From positions 1,240,001 through 1,304,000 of the forward strand of contig CAVZDY010000001.1 of the NCBI GenBank assembly GCA_963774195.1: a stretch of 64,000 bases of DNA. The letters are read 5' to 3'. This document shows positions 42,938 through 51,810 of this stretch, in pieces; within the stretch, counting starts at the first letter, position 1; every line of letters starts with the position of its first letter. The notes under the pieces are model-generated. The model saw nothing but the letters and a program-made list of their open reading frames with translations, had not been told where the DNA came from and did not search any database. This stretch comes from Roseiarcus sp963774195. GTDB taxonomy: Bacteria; Pseudomonadota; Alphaproteobacteria; Rhizobiales; Beijerinckiaceae. A program made the translations under genes and the position numbers.

Positions 42938-43309
42938 GTGGCTAAACCCGAGCTCGGATCCAAGCGCCAGTGCCAGAACTGCGGCGCCAAGTTTTTCGAC
43001 CTTAACCGGGACCCGATCGTCTGCCCCAAATGCGGCACGATCTTCCAGGGCGTCGCCGCGCGCGCTGAGCGCGTGAGCGCCAAGAGGGAAGATGAAGAAG
43101 ACGATGCCGTCCAACCCGCTGGCGTCGAACTCGTCTCGCTCGACGACGTCGAGGCGGGCGAAGAGAAGGCCGCCGAAACCGCCGTCGACGACATCGACGT
43201 CGAGGACGATTCGGAAGCCGACGACGCCTTCCTCGAAGAGGAGGAGGAGGACGACGACGACGTCAGCGCGCTCATCGACGGCGACATCGCGCCGGACGAG
43301 GAGCCGTAA
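42938..43309 (+). CDS. FYDLN-acid family protein (TIGR02300 type)
   Basis: A 123-residue protein. The N-terminus KPELGSKRQCQNCGAKFFDL and IVCPKCGT form a four-Cys zinc ribbon. The remaining two thirds are very acidic with runs of Glu and Asp. This pairing is characteristic of a small alphaproteobacterial family of unknown function. GTG 42938, with AAGGAA upstream, gives the standard family start. It ends 143 bases before tRNA-Ala and is the last core gene before the island. Confidence 0.88.
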   Translation: MAKPELGSKRQCQNCGAKFFDLNRDPIVCPKCGTIFQGVAARAERVSAKREDEEDDAVQPAGVELVSLDDVEAGEEKAAETAVDDIDVEDDSEADDAFLEEEEEDDDDVSALIDGDIAPDEEP

Positions 43310-43452
43310 GCGCTGTCCACAGGGCGAAGCGGCGAGCGAAAAAAAATCGCTCGCCGGCTCTTGTCGGCCGCTCCGTTTTGCGGCTATAGAGCCGCCCCAC
43401 AGGGACGTCGCCTCCCCCCAAAGAGGCAGACGATAAATAGTTGGGAGAATGT

Positions 43453-43529
<77 letters not shown>

Positions 43530-45024
43530 CCCCACGCTAACCTGTTGGGAAATATAAACCCTCCGTAGATCAGAGCCTTAGCATTCCCCCCGGTGTCACA
43601 CAATCGTGGTACGCATGGAGGCATGGACAAGGTGTCTGACTCGCATCATCTGGTCCGACGTCAGGGCGTCTGGTACTACCGACGTCGCGTGCCGACGCAC
43701 GCCCGCGCGGCGCTCGGCAGGAGCGTGATCCAGTTCTCGCTGAAGACCACCCAGAAAGGCGAAGCCAAGAAGCTGCGTGAGGCGTACGACGTGCGCTGGA
43801 GCGCCGAATTCGAGCGCGCCGAGGCGGCCGGTCGGGCTGATCCCGATGTCGGCGCTCACGCCGGCAAATGTGGCGACGCCGTCACGGAGCCGCTGGCGAT
43901 CCGTCTGGTTCGCGACTACGTCGCGCAACTCGACCGCCGCTTCCAAGATCGGCTGGTCAACGATCCGCCGGAAAGCGAGGCGCAGCGGCAGGAAATGCGC
44001 GCCGACATCCTCTTGGGCGTCCAGATGCTGAAAAACCTCGACGATCCGCGCGGTTCGGAGCGGGTCGACGAGGTCGGGAGAAAACTTATTGCCCAGAGCG
44101 GTCGGAGCCTCGGCGAGGGCGGCATGTCGGAGTCGGCGTTTGACGCCCTGGTTCAGCGCGGGATTCTCGAAGTCGACTTCCGCAAGCTCGCGCGCCTCGC
44201 CGACGACCATGGTCGTCGCACCTTCGATCCGTTGTTCGATCCCGCCGCGCCGCCGCCGCTGACCTTCGCCGAACTCGCGGAGCAGTTCCTGCAGATCGCG
44301 GGCGAGGAGGCGGCGGCGAATGGCACCAGCCGGAAATCGGTCGATCGACAACGCGCCAACGTCGCTCTCCTGCGACAATTGGTTGGCGATGCGACCCTCG
44401 TCGGCGCGTTGGACTACGACGCCTGCCTCGAGGTGCGCGGGCAGCTCGCGCGGGTGCCCGCCAATTTGACGAAGCTCTCTCGCGGCGAATCGTACCGGAA
44501 CCTGTCGTTGCGCGCGGCGATCGAGCGCGGCGAAGCGGCCGGCCGAGCCGGCCTCTCCGCGATTACGCAAGCCCAATATCTCGGAACCTTTCGCGATATG
44601 CTCGATCTCGCCGCCAAGAAGCGGTTGATCGCCGTCAATCCGGCCGACGGCCTGAAGCCGCTGAAGCGTGACAGCCTCAGCCCGTCGGAAAAGCGCCTGC
44701 CGTTCGCGGCGTCACAGCTCAAGGCGTTTTTTCACAGCGAATTCTATATGAGCTGCAGCGCGAGCGGACCAGTTCCGTACCGCCACGACGCCACCGGAGG
44801 ATGGCAATTCTGGTTGCCCATCCTGTCGCTCCACACCGGTTTGCGGCCGCGCGAACTGCTGCAACTGCATGTCGATGACGTGCGCCGAACCGAGCAGGGC
44901 ATATTCTTTCTCGACGTCGCGGCCTCAGAGACTGATGACGTCGATCCCGCGCCCAAGACTTTGAAGACTCGTTCAAGCCGTCGCCGCGTGCCGCTGCACC
45001 GTAACCATCCGGTCGAGGCCGCAG

Positions 45025-46680
45025 TCACGCAGCTTCTTTGCAGAGAAGCCCCGGCCGCCATTTCCAAGGGAGCAACTCGGCGAGTTGCGTTTGCGGCGTG
45101 TCGGCGATCCTGGCGAGGGCGTCGGCGAGCCACGCTTGGGGATCGACGTCGTTGAGCTTCGCGGTCTGGATGAGCGTGTACATCAGCGCGGCCCGCTCGG
45201 CGCCGCGGTCCGAGCCAGCGAACAACCATGCCTTCCTGCCGAGCGCGAGGCCGCGCAGCGCTCGCTCGGCGGCGTTGTTGGTGAGGCAGATGCGGCCGTC
45301 ATCGAGGAAGCTCGTGAACGCGGGCCAGCGCGTGAGCGTGTAGTCGATCGCCTTGGCGACATCGGCGTGGCGCGAGAGTTTGGTGCGCTCGGCGCGCATC
45401 CACATTTCGAGCCCCGTCACGAGATCGCGGCTTCGCTCTCGCCGCGCGCGCAATCGCCGTTCGGCCGGGAGGCCGTTGACGTCGCGCTCGATGTCGAAGA
45501 TCGCGTCGATCCGTCGGACCGCCTCCAAGGCGATCGGCGAGATTGGCGTCGCCTTCTTGCCTCGCCGCGCGTTGGCGGCGATGTCGGCCAATTCGAAGAA
45601 CTTGCGCCGCGAATGGCTCCAGCACAGCGCCTCGACGATCGGGCCAGGCTTGCGGTCGGGAAGATAGAGGCGATTGTAGCCGTCGAACGCGTCGGCCTGG
45701 AGAATGCCGCCATAGCTCGCCAAGTGTCGCTCAGGATGCTGCCGCGTTCGATCGCGCGAGGCATAGAACAGCGCGGCTGGCGGATCCCGACCGCCAAACG
45801 GCTGATCGTCGCGGACATAAACCCAGACCCGGCCCGTCGCCGTCTGGCCCTTGGCGAGGATCGGAACCGTCGTGTCGTCGCCATGGAGCCGCTCGGCCCT
45901 GAGAACATGGGCTTCGATCAGGCCGTGCAGCGGACGCAGCGCCGCGGCGCAGGCGCCGACCTGGTCGGCCAAGGTCGAGAGACGCAAGTCGACGCCTTCG
46001 CGGGCGTAGCGCTCGCTCTGGCGGTTCAGCGGCTGATGCTGGCCGAACTTCTCGAACAGGATCATCGCCAAGAGGTTCGGCCCCGCGAAGCCGCGCGGCG
46101 TCACATGGAAGGGCGCCGGCGGCTGCGAGATCGCTTCGCACTGCCGGCACGAGAAGCGTTCGCGGACCGTCTGGATCACCTTCCACTGGCGCGGGACGAC
46201 TTCGAGCGTCTCCGTGACATCCTCGCCGAGCTTCGACAGTCTCAATGAGCCGCAGCACGGACAGCTCTGCGGCGCCGCGACGACGACGCGTTCACGCGGC
46301 AGATGCGCGGGGAAGGGCTGGCGCGTCGGCCGCTTCCGCTCGAAGGTTTTGACCACGCTCGACGGCGCCGATCGTTCCGCCGCCAGTTCGTCCTCGCTCG
46401 CGTCCGCCTCGGCGTCCGCCAATTGCATTTCCAATTGATCGAGCAGCCGCTCCTTGCGTTCCGAGCGCGCGCCGTAGAGCGTGCGACGCAGCTTCTCGAT
46501 CTCCAGCCTCAGCCGGGCGATCAGCGCGTCGGCGTTCGACGCGATCGCTTGGCTATGATTGCGGTCCGCCTCGGCCTGCGCAGCGCGCGCTTCGCTCTCC
46601 AACCGCGCGGCCCGCTCAGCGCGGATCATCGCGTGCGCGGCGGCGAGATTGGAGGGCAGATTGTCCGGCGTGTTCGTCAC
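45025..46680 (-). CDS. tnpC: IS66 transposase TnpC
   Basis: The 551-residue DDE transposase of IS66. N-terminal coiled coil (LIARLRLEIEKLRRTLYGAR), a zinc-binding pair of motifs (CPCCGSL and CRQCEA), then the catalytic Asp in HGDDTTVPIL, second Asp in LQADAFDGYNRL and Glu in NNAAERALRGLALG. GTG start at 46680. It ends 24 bases from the IS end. Confidence 0.95.
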   Translation of the reverse strand: MTNTPDNLPSNLAAAHAMIRAERAARLESEARAAQAEADRNHSQAIASNADALIARLRLEIEKLRRTLYGARSERKERLLDQLEMQLADAEADASEDELAAERSAPSSVVKTFERKRPTRQPFPAHLPRERVVVAAPQSCPCCGSLRLSKLGEDVTETLEVVPRQWKVIQTVRERFSCRQCEAISQPPAPFHVTPRGFAGPNLLAMILFEKFGQHQPLNRQSERYAREGVDLRLSTLADQVGACAAALRPLHGLIEAHVLRAERLHGDDTTVPILAKGQTATGRVWVYVRDDQPFGGRDPPAALFYASRDRTRQHPERHLASYGGILQADAFDGYNRLYLPDRKPGPIVEALCWSHSRRKFFELADIAANARRGKKATPISPIALEAVRRIDAIFDIERDVNGLPAERRLRARRERSRDLVTGLEMWMRAERTKLSRHADVAKAIDYTLTRWPAFTSFLDDGRICLTNNAAERALRGLALGRKAWLFAGSDRGAERAALMYTLIQTAKLNDVDPQAWLADALARIADTPQTQLAELLPWKWRPGLLCKEAA

Positions 46681-46723
46681 ATGCGAAGTGAATCACAAAA
46701 GCGCGCGGTGACAAGCAAAATCG

Positions 46724-47071
46724 TCAGCCGACCGCGGTCGGACGCCAGGTTTTCTGCGGCATTCGCCAATCGATGCCCGATAGGAGATAGCCGAGTTGCG
46801 CGGTCGAGATCGTCACCGTTCCGTCCGCCATCGACGGCCACAGAAACCGCCCTCGCTCCAGCCGCTTCGAGAACAGACACATTCCTTGGCCATCGTGCCA
46901 AAGGCACTTGATGAGGTCGCCGCGGCGTCCGCGAAAGACGAACAAGTGGCCGGAATGCGGATCGCGCTTCAACGTTTCCTGGACGATCAGCGCCAGACCG
47001 TCGAACCCCTTGCGCATGTCGGTGTGGCCGGTCGCCAGCCATACACGAACGCCAGCCGGGATCGGGATCAT
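46724..47071 (-). CDS. tnpB: IS66 accessory protein TnpB
   Basis: A 115-residue IS66 Orf2 family protein: ATGHTDMRKGFDGLALIVQE and HLFVFRGRRGDLIKCLWHDG are diagnostic. Needed with TnpA for transposition of full IS66 elements. It follows tnpA by 2 bases and precedes tnpC by 43. Confidence 0.95.
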   Translation of the reverse strand: MIPIPAGVRVWLATGHTDMRKGFDGLALIVQETLKRDPHSGHLFVFRGRRGDLIKCLWHDGQGMCLFSKRLERGRFLWPSMADGTVTISTAQLGYLLSGIDWRMPQKTWRPTAVG

Positions 47072-47073
47072 CT

Positions 47074-47460
47074 CTAGGCGAGCCCTGCTCGTCCGGGCCG
47101 CGACAGCGCCTTGACGACGCGCGCCAGCGCGCCGGCGTCGACATCAGCGCCGACGAAAATCCGTTCGCCGCCGACAAGTACGATCTCCATGCGGCCCGCC
47201 GTGGCCCCGGCTTCCGGCGCGATCGCGACCGGGACAAGCTCGACCGGAGCCGCGCGCTGCGAATCCGGCTCGCTTCTCGCCTGACGACGCCACGTAAAAA
47301 CCAAGTTCGCGTTCACGCCATGTCGACGGGCGACCTCGGCCATCGAAGCGCCGGGCCCCAAGCTTTCCGCCACGATCTCGCGCTTCTCATGCGCCGTCCA
47401 AACCCGTCGCCGCCGTGCTCCTCGCGGGTTCAGGGCTTGATCAACCAGCTCCGACTTCAT
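47074..47460 (-). CDS. tnpA: IS66 accessory protein TnpA
   Basis: A 128-residue protein with a helix-turn-helix of the IS3/IS66 Orf1 type: RRRVWTAHEKREIVAESL and EVARRHGVNANLVFTWRRQ. First gene of the element, 103 bases inside its end. The intact three-gene set suggests the IS66 could still move. Confidence 0.93.
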   Translation of the reverse strand: MKSELVDQALNPRGARRRRVWTAHEKREIVAESLGPGASMAEVARRHGVNANLVFTWRRQARSEPDSQRAAPVELVPVAIAPEAGATAGRMEIVLVGGERIFVGADVDAGALARVVKALSRPGRAGLA

Positions 47461-48031
47461 CGATAGTGCCCATTATCGTTGATGGGCACTATCCTCGTGC
47501 CGCTCCTCGCGCACTATCGCTCATAAGCTCCCGTTGCATAGGCGGCCTTCGGCGGAGGCTTACGCTGCACCCTGTTCTCGTTCGAATCGGCTTTCCGTCC
47601 TTCGTTGAAGAGCGTCGGAGGAAGGGCGACGAACCACGAGTTTTCCGTGGTCTCCGGGTCAATCGCTATGGCGATCCGGCGTGGTATCCGCTGAAGAGGT
47701 TCAACGAAGCGTTCTTGCCAACGGAAGTCCCCGAAAAGCAACCCCGGCAGGTTTTCTATTCGTTTCGCCACACGTTTCGCGATGCGCTGCGCGCGATCGG
47801 CGCGAGCCCGGACGTGCTGCAAGCGCTCGGCTGAAGTCAGGGGGACCGGGTCGTCTGCGACCACTACGGTAGCGGGCTCAACCCGGACCAACTTTATGAG
47901 ATAATTCGAGAGCTTGTTTTCGAGGGCGTCGATCTCTCGCACCTATTCTCAGCATAGACCTCGTGAGCCAGTTTCACGGCTCGATACTCGCGGTCGTCGT
48001 CAGCTCAAGCTTCGCTACCGTCTGCGATAGG

Positions 48032-49237
48032 CTAGGCCGCATTCCATTTCGTCGCGTCAATCATGGCCTGCGTGGTGGTTTGCCAGAGCATGAGCTTGGA
48101 GAGACTATTCCACTTCCAGCGGCGGAAAGACTTCATCCACAGATAGCGGTATCTAGCGACCGGTCTGACCGATTGCTCGTAGCCCAGGTCTTGGACCAGC
48201 TTGGTTACGTGGGCCAAGTACTTGCGATAGCTGTTCGCCGAGGGGCGGCGATGAACAACTTGATCAGACCAGTCATAGCGGTGGCGATATTGAAGGAAGT
48301 CGAAGCCATCGTTGGAATGAACAACTTCGCAGCGTTTGAGACGGAACGGTCCGGCGGGATGGGATTTTAAGACCCCATCCAGGGCATCGGTCAACGCATG
48401 TGCCTCTTCTTCATTGCAAGCCGCAATCGCACTGTCGTCGCCGTGGACGAGAATGCGTTTCACTGGGGAAACAGTCCTCAGCGCAGGTCCGAGCAGTAGG
48501 CTCGCAATGATCTGGGAGGCGCGTGAACCCTGGGGCAGCCCGCATCGGACCGCTCCGTCAAACGCTTCTATGGATGTGTATTGGTGTACATCTTCATGTG
48601 TGGAGAGTGGAGCATTGGGGCTGATGAAGACGCTGTTACTCGTCACTGCCTTCGGCAGTCCTATCGCTTGTTGCACGTACGCTTTCTGCACGGACCTGAA
48701 AAAGTTCTTGATGTCTGCGAGGACGAAGAAACGGTAGCCGCTGTCGATGAGATGGACGATCTCGTCCGACGCGGCTTCCGCCCCGCGACCTTTGACTAAG
48801 TAGTCGAATGGCTCGTTGCCGAACTTGGCCGACAGAATGTCGGCGACCAGGGTTTGCAACGCGCTGCGCTTCGGTCCGAATGAGCAAACTGGACGCCAGC
48901 CCTCACCCGACCCTTTGGGTTGGGCCCACGCAACAATCGGCTCACCGCATTCCTTCCAGGGGTCCAACTCCTTCGCCGTCGCCTTGAGCCAGGCCGCCGT
49001 CAGCTTGGGGGTCTTTTCTGTCGAACGAACCAAGCACGTGAGCTTCGACGAGTAAGATGACAGGATCAGTCGCTGAATGTCTTTGACCCCGGCGCTATTC
49101 CCGCAGTCCACTGCGCACCTAAGCCGACGCAGAAGCTTGTCGTGCCGAACGGCATGCTCGAGCACCCCCGCTGCAAACCCGGGGCCGAATAGGTAAGCAG
49201 CTTTTTGATAAACAGATTGGACGCGAGACGATTGCAT
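48032..49237 (-). CDS. Reverse transcriptase of unassigned group
   Basis: A 401-residue RNA-directed DNA polymerase. The finger region has GWRPVCSFGPKRSALQTLV, palm motif A is FVLADIKNFFRSV (Asp 175), motif B is CGLPQGSRASQIIASLLLG (233-238 core) and motif C is RILVHGDDSAIAA, with H-G-D-D at 265-268 in place of the usual Y-x-D-D. A later GFDFLQYR fits the next palm strand. No maturase, nuclease or integrase domain is fused, and I see no clear retron V-T-G motif. ATG 49237 has AAGGAG upstream. The HTH gene lies 178 bases upstream on the same strand. A defence, retron-like or other role is inference. Confidence 0.9.
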   Translation of the reverse strand: MQSSRVQSVYQKAAYLFGPGFAAGVLEHAVRHDKLLRRLRCAVDCGNSAGVKDIQRLILSSYSSKLTCLVRSTEKTPKLTAAWLKATAKELDPWKECGEPIVAWAQPKGSGEGWRPVCSFGPKRSALQTLVADILSAKFGNEPFDYLVKGRGAEAASDEIVHLIDSGYRFFVLADIKNFFRSVQKAYVQQAIGLPKAVTSNSVFISPNAPLSTHEDVHQYTSIEAFDGAVRCGLPQGSRASQIIASLLLGPALRTVSPVKRILVHGDDSAIAACNEEEAHALTDALDGVLKSHPAGPFRLKRCEVVHSNDGFDFLQYRHRYDWSDQVVHRRPSANSYRKYLAHVTKLVQDLGYEQSVRPVARYRYLWMKSFRRWKWNSLSKLMLWQTTTQAMIDATKWNAA

Positions 49238-49376
49238 TCCGGTCTCCTTTTCGAGGCTCAAAGGTCGCTCTCGATGACGCTAGGTTAAGGCAAAGCAAAA
49301 CGCGCTAGCTAAGCGGCTCTTGGACGTCGCTGTGCCCATGACTTCGCCGTTCATTGTTGACGCGAAAAGTCGTCCG

Positions 49377-49410
49377 GGCGGCGGAGGCAGGCAAATCGTA
49401 CGCCGCCTGC
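49377..49410 (-). other. GC-rich structured spacer between the HTH and RT genes
   Basis: Within the 178-bp gap between the two genes, two alternative stems are possible on the minus strand: GCAGGC (49405-49410) with GCCTGC (49387-49392), or GGCGGCG (49401-49407) with CGCCGCC (49377-49383). The structure starts about 5 bases after the HTH stop. It could be a weak terminator, an attenuator or part of a non-coding RNA used by the RT. There is no T tract. Confidence 0.45.
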
Positions 49411-49415
49411 GACGG

Positions 49416-49640
49416 TTAGAATTGCACAAGGCTCTGGCCCGGCTTTTTCTTTGCCGCCAATGCGTCACGCAACGTCAAAATATCGGTTAGCTTGTGGTAA
49501 TAGCGATGGCCCCGCTTCTCGCGGTTTGGCATCTCACCCTTAGCCTCCCAGTAGCGAAGGGTCCGTCGGCATATGCCAAGAAGCGCCAGGGCTTCCTTGA
49601 ACGAAACGACCTTATAGGCGGGCGGGGGAGATATCGGCAT
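49416..49640 (-). CDS. MerR-like helix-turn-helix (excisionase-type) protein
   Basis: A 74-residue DNA-binding protein: YKVVSFKEALALLGICRRTLRYWEAKGEMPNRE is a MerR/excisionase-type winged helix with the R-T-L-R-Y-W core, followed by HRYYHKLTDILTL. It has only the DNA-binding part. ATG 49640 is preferred over the upstream frame start at 49727. It may regulate the RT operon or act as an island excisionase. Same strand and upstream of the RT gene, so probably in one transcript. Confidence 0.8.
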   Translation of the reverse strand: MPISPPPAYKVVSFKEALALLGICRRTLRYWEAKGEMPNREKRGHRYYHKLTDILTLRDALAAKKKPGQSLVQF

Positions 49641-49836
49641 TTTAGATCGCCCCAGATTGTTAGATGTGAGATGTGTAATAGCCGGTCGCTTGAGACCAGG
49701 AGCCGGCGCTTTGCACACTTTTTGCAATGGATGTCATTTGATTGAGGCTACAGTGCAAACGGTGCAAAGCAATAAGCAATTCGGCGTGTGGTACACGTGT
49801 GCAGCCGAAGACCTCGGGGGGCCCGAGATTTCTACG

Positions 49837-49968
49837 ATGACAAACATCAGCAACCTCGAACTAAATGTTCGTGGCATAAACGGAGGCACTTCGGACCTCT
49901 CGACATTTCCACCGAGCGGCACGCCGCCGCCTGGCAGGACGAGCGGCACGCCGCCGCCGGCAGGATAA
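49837..49968 (+). CDS. Possible 43-residue Pro/Gly-repeat peptide
   Basis: A small open frame divergent from the HTH gene. The first part ends in NLELNVRGINGG, which resembles a double-glycine leader with hydrophobic residues at -4 and -7. The second part is TSDLSTFPPSGTPPPGRTSG followed by TPPPAG, a short Ser-Gly-Thr-Pro-Pro-Pro repeat made by a DNA duplication of about 26 bp (49914-49966). The ribosome site is weak (a run of G about 17 bases upstream). No transporter or modifying enzyme lies beside it. It may not be a gene; the remainder of 49641-50194 shows no other gene. Confidence 0.3.
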   Translation: MTNISNLELNVRGINGGTSDLSTFPPSGTPPPGRTSGTPPPAG

Positions 49969-50194
49969 AATTATCGAGGCGCGATTGAGCGCTGTGCAAT
50001 ATGTGTTCGCCGACGCAATCTGCAGGTTCGGGGCGGGGGAGGAATCATTCCGAACGGGGGCGGGGCAATCGACGAGACGGAATCGACCTGGGATAGTCAT
50101 CACCGAATGGTGGAGCAATCAGCGTGGCCAAATTCGCCGACCTGAAGCCCGTCAGCCATTGAGAGGTCCTTCCAATAACGCGCGCAGAGTCTTA

Positions 50195-51245
50195 GAGCGG
50201 TTCTCGACCGATTAGAATCGCTTGGGATTCCCAAATCGACGTGTTTCTGATTCACCGTGTTGGCTGGCGAAGGAGGCCGGCCGACATGGGGGAACCTCTT
50301 TCGACGGATCTTCGCGAGCGCGTGGTTGACGCGGTGAATGGGGGAATGTCGCGCCGTCAGGCGGCGGCGCATTTCAAGGTCGGGGTATCGAGCGCGATCC
50401 GCTGGGTTGCGCAGGCGCTGGCGACGGGCGACCTTGCGCCCAAGCGGCAGGGCGGCGATCGTCGGTCAGCGGCGATCGAGGCGCAGGCTGATTTCATCCT
50501 GTCCCTGCTCGGCCCCGGCAGCGACGCCACCTTGGCCGAAATGCGCGCCGCCCTCGCAGCCAAGGGCCATTCCTTCAGCATCTCCGCGCTCTCGCGCTTC
50601 TTCGCCCGAAGGAGGATCACGCTCAAAAAAAGTCCGCGCACGCGGCCGAGCAAGATCGCCCCGATATCCTGAAGCGCCGTCGGCAATGGTTCGCGTCTCA
50701 GCTCGATCTTGATCCGGCGAAGCTGGTTTTCATCGACGAAACCTGGGCCTCCACGAACATGGCGCGAAGATACGGTCGCGCTCCGCGAGGCGAACGCCTG
50801 CGCGCCGCCGTCCCCCACGGCCATTGGAAAACCACGACCTTCGTGGCCGGACTGAGGCTGGCGGGGGTTGTCGCGCCGCTGGTCTTTGACGGACCGATCA
50901 ACGCCCAGGTCTTCGAAGCCTATGTCGAGCAATTCCTGGTCCCGACGCTGTCGCCTGGCGACATCGTCGTCATGGACAATTTGTCCAGCCACAAAGGACC
51001 GAGGATCAGCCAAATGATCGAAGCCGCCGGCGCGACCTTGCTCTACTTGCCGCCCTACAGCCCCGACTTCAACCCGATCGAGAGGATGTTCTCCAAGCTC
51101 AAGGCGCTGCTGCGCAGAGCCGCCGAACGCACCGTCGAAGGTCTGTGGCGCGCAATCGCCGAATGCATTCCGCTTGTCACGCCGCGCGAATGCGCAAACT
51201 ATTTCGAGGCCGCCGGCTATGAACCAACCTGAACGGGAACCGCTC
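50195..51245 (+). mobile_element. IS630-family insertion sequence, complete
   Basis: A 1051-bp element with inverted ends GAGCGGTTCTCG (left) and GAGCGGTTCCCG (complement of right), flanked by TA on both sides (50193-50194 and 51246-51247), the target duplication typical of IS630. One transposase in two frames fills it. It separates the RT/HTH side of the island from the GIY-YIG/peptidase side. Confidence 0.92.
50286..51232 (+). CDS. IS630-family transposase, two frames joined by -1 shift
   Basis: The first frame (50286-50672) gives the helix-turn-helix half (STDLRERVVDAVNGGMSRRQ, then VGVSSAIRWV). Near 50625-50631 a run of seven A lies where a -1 shift moves reading into the second frame, which continues K-S-A-H-A-A-E-Q-D and then DPAKLVFIDETWASTNMARR. 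The DDE residues are in FIDETW, VVMDNLSSHKG and FNPIERMFSKLK. The product is about 315 residues. Programmed or transcriptional slippage at the A run is a known device of this family, so the gene is probably functional. Confidence 0.9.
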
Positions 51246-51257
51246 TAGTTCTGGCGA

Positions 51258-51809
51258 TCAATGCCGGCCGTCGGTCAATTGATGCCCGACGGACGCCGAG
51301 AGGGAGAATGACGCTACTGCCGGTAGCTTTAGATTCACGATAGCTGGGCTAAGGCGCAACGTAGGGTGTAGCAATATGCATTGTGCTTCGACGGGACACC
51401 GAAAGGACAGAGCGACACCCTCAAAAACGTCAAGTAATTCTTGGAGTTTTAGAGGGATGCGAGGGACACATTCGCGCAATTGGCTCTCCGAGACAGCGCG
51501 AGTCATGATCTTGTCCCGAGTTATGCGCGACGGGGACACGCCAGAAAGCCGCTTCGCTACAAGCTGTCGACGCAGAGTTTGCAGCCGAGTTTGGGACTTT
51601 TGCTTGAGGTGTCCACGCGGGCCATTGGCCGTCACGGATCGCACAGGCCGCATCGCCTTGAGCGTTCGATGCGTACGCAACTCCCGCTGGAGAGAACACC
51701 TCGTTGGGATCGGGCGAGCAAGGGCGCTCAGAACAAACCGACTTGGATGCCCTCGTGTCCACGCTAGATACGCCAGATCGTCATCGTTGAATTGAATCGC
51801 GGCCTGCAA
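51258..51809 (-). CDS. Hypothetical protein paired with the GIY-YIG-like gene
   Basis: A 183-residue frame that starts with TTG one base after the stop of the GIY-YIG-like gene. The front, IQFNDDDLAYLAWTRGHPSRFVLSA, looks like a conserved domain start (D-D-x-x-Y-L-x-W-x-x-x-H-P-x-x-F-V), but the rest is basic, low in recognisable motifs and may be out of frame. It could be a partly decayed gene. Its end is 13 bases from the IS630. Confidence 0.45.
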   Translation of the reverse strand: MQAAIQFNDDDLAYLAWTRGHPSRFVLSALARPIPTRCSLQRELRTHRTLKAMRPVRSVTANGPRGHLKQKSQTRLQTLRRQLVAKRLSGVSPSRITRDKIMTRAVSESQLRECVPRIPLKLQELLDVFEGVALSFRCPVEAQCILLHPTLRLSPAIVNLKLPAVASFSLSASVGHQLTDGRH

Positions 51810-51810
51810 C

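Larger units (their letters stand above)
45001..47563 (-). mobile_element. IS66-family insertion sequence, complete
   Basis: A 2563-bp element with ends GTAACCATCCGG and (complement of right end) GTAAGCCTCCGC, matching 16 of the first 22 bases and starting GTAA as usual for IS66. It is flanked by a perfect 8-bp direct repeat GCTGCACC (44993-45000 and 47564-47571), the standard IS66 target duplication. It holds tnpA, tnpB and tnpC on the minus strand, all intact, inside the island integrase. Confidence 0.93.
43623..47957 (+). pseudogene. Tyrosine-recombinase integrase, split by IS66 and with premature stop
   Basis: The left part (43623-45000) starts HHLVRRQGVWYYRRRVP, an N-terminal region seen in tRNA-targeting integrases, and includes SLHTGLRPRELLQLHVDDV with the first catalytic Arg. 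The right part (47572 on) continues in frame after removal of the IS66 and one 8-bp duplication (R-V-P-L-H-P-V-L-V-R-I-G-F) and contains SFRHTFRDALR, the His-x-x-Arg box. An in-frame TGA at 47832-47834 follows Q-A-L-G; beyond it the frame stays open to the TAG ending at 47957 and encodes C-D-H-Y-G-S-G, with the probable catalytic Tyr. TGA likely replaced TGG. Confidence 0.9.

Noticed and set aside
45085..46248. 387-codon plus-strand frame within IS66
   Set aside because: It mirrors tnpC and has no recognisable protein features.
47832..47834. Selenocysteine or read-through at the integrase TGA
   Set aside because: The gene is already split by IS66 and no SECIS-like hairpin is apparent; TGG-to-TGA decay explains it more simply.
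48032..49237. Diversity-generating retroelement or group II intron
   Set aside because: No template/variable repeat pair or target gene is seen, and the RT lacks maturase and endonuclease domains and intron RNA ends.
49985..50215. 76-codon plus-strand frame before IS630
   Set aside because: It runs into the IS630 end, shows no domain and lacks a convincing start.
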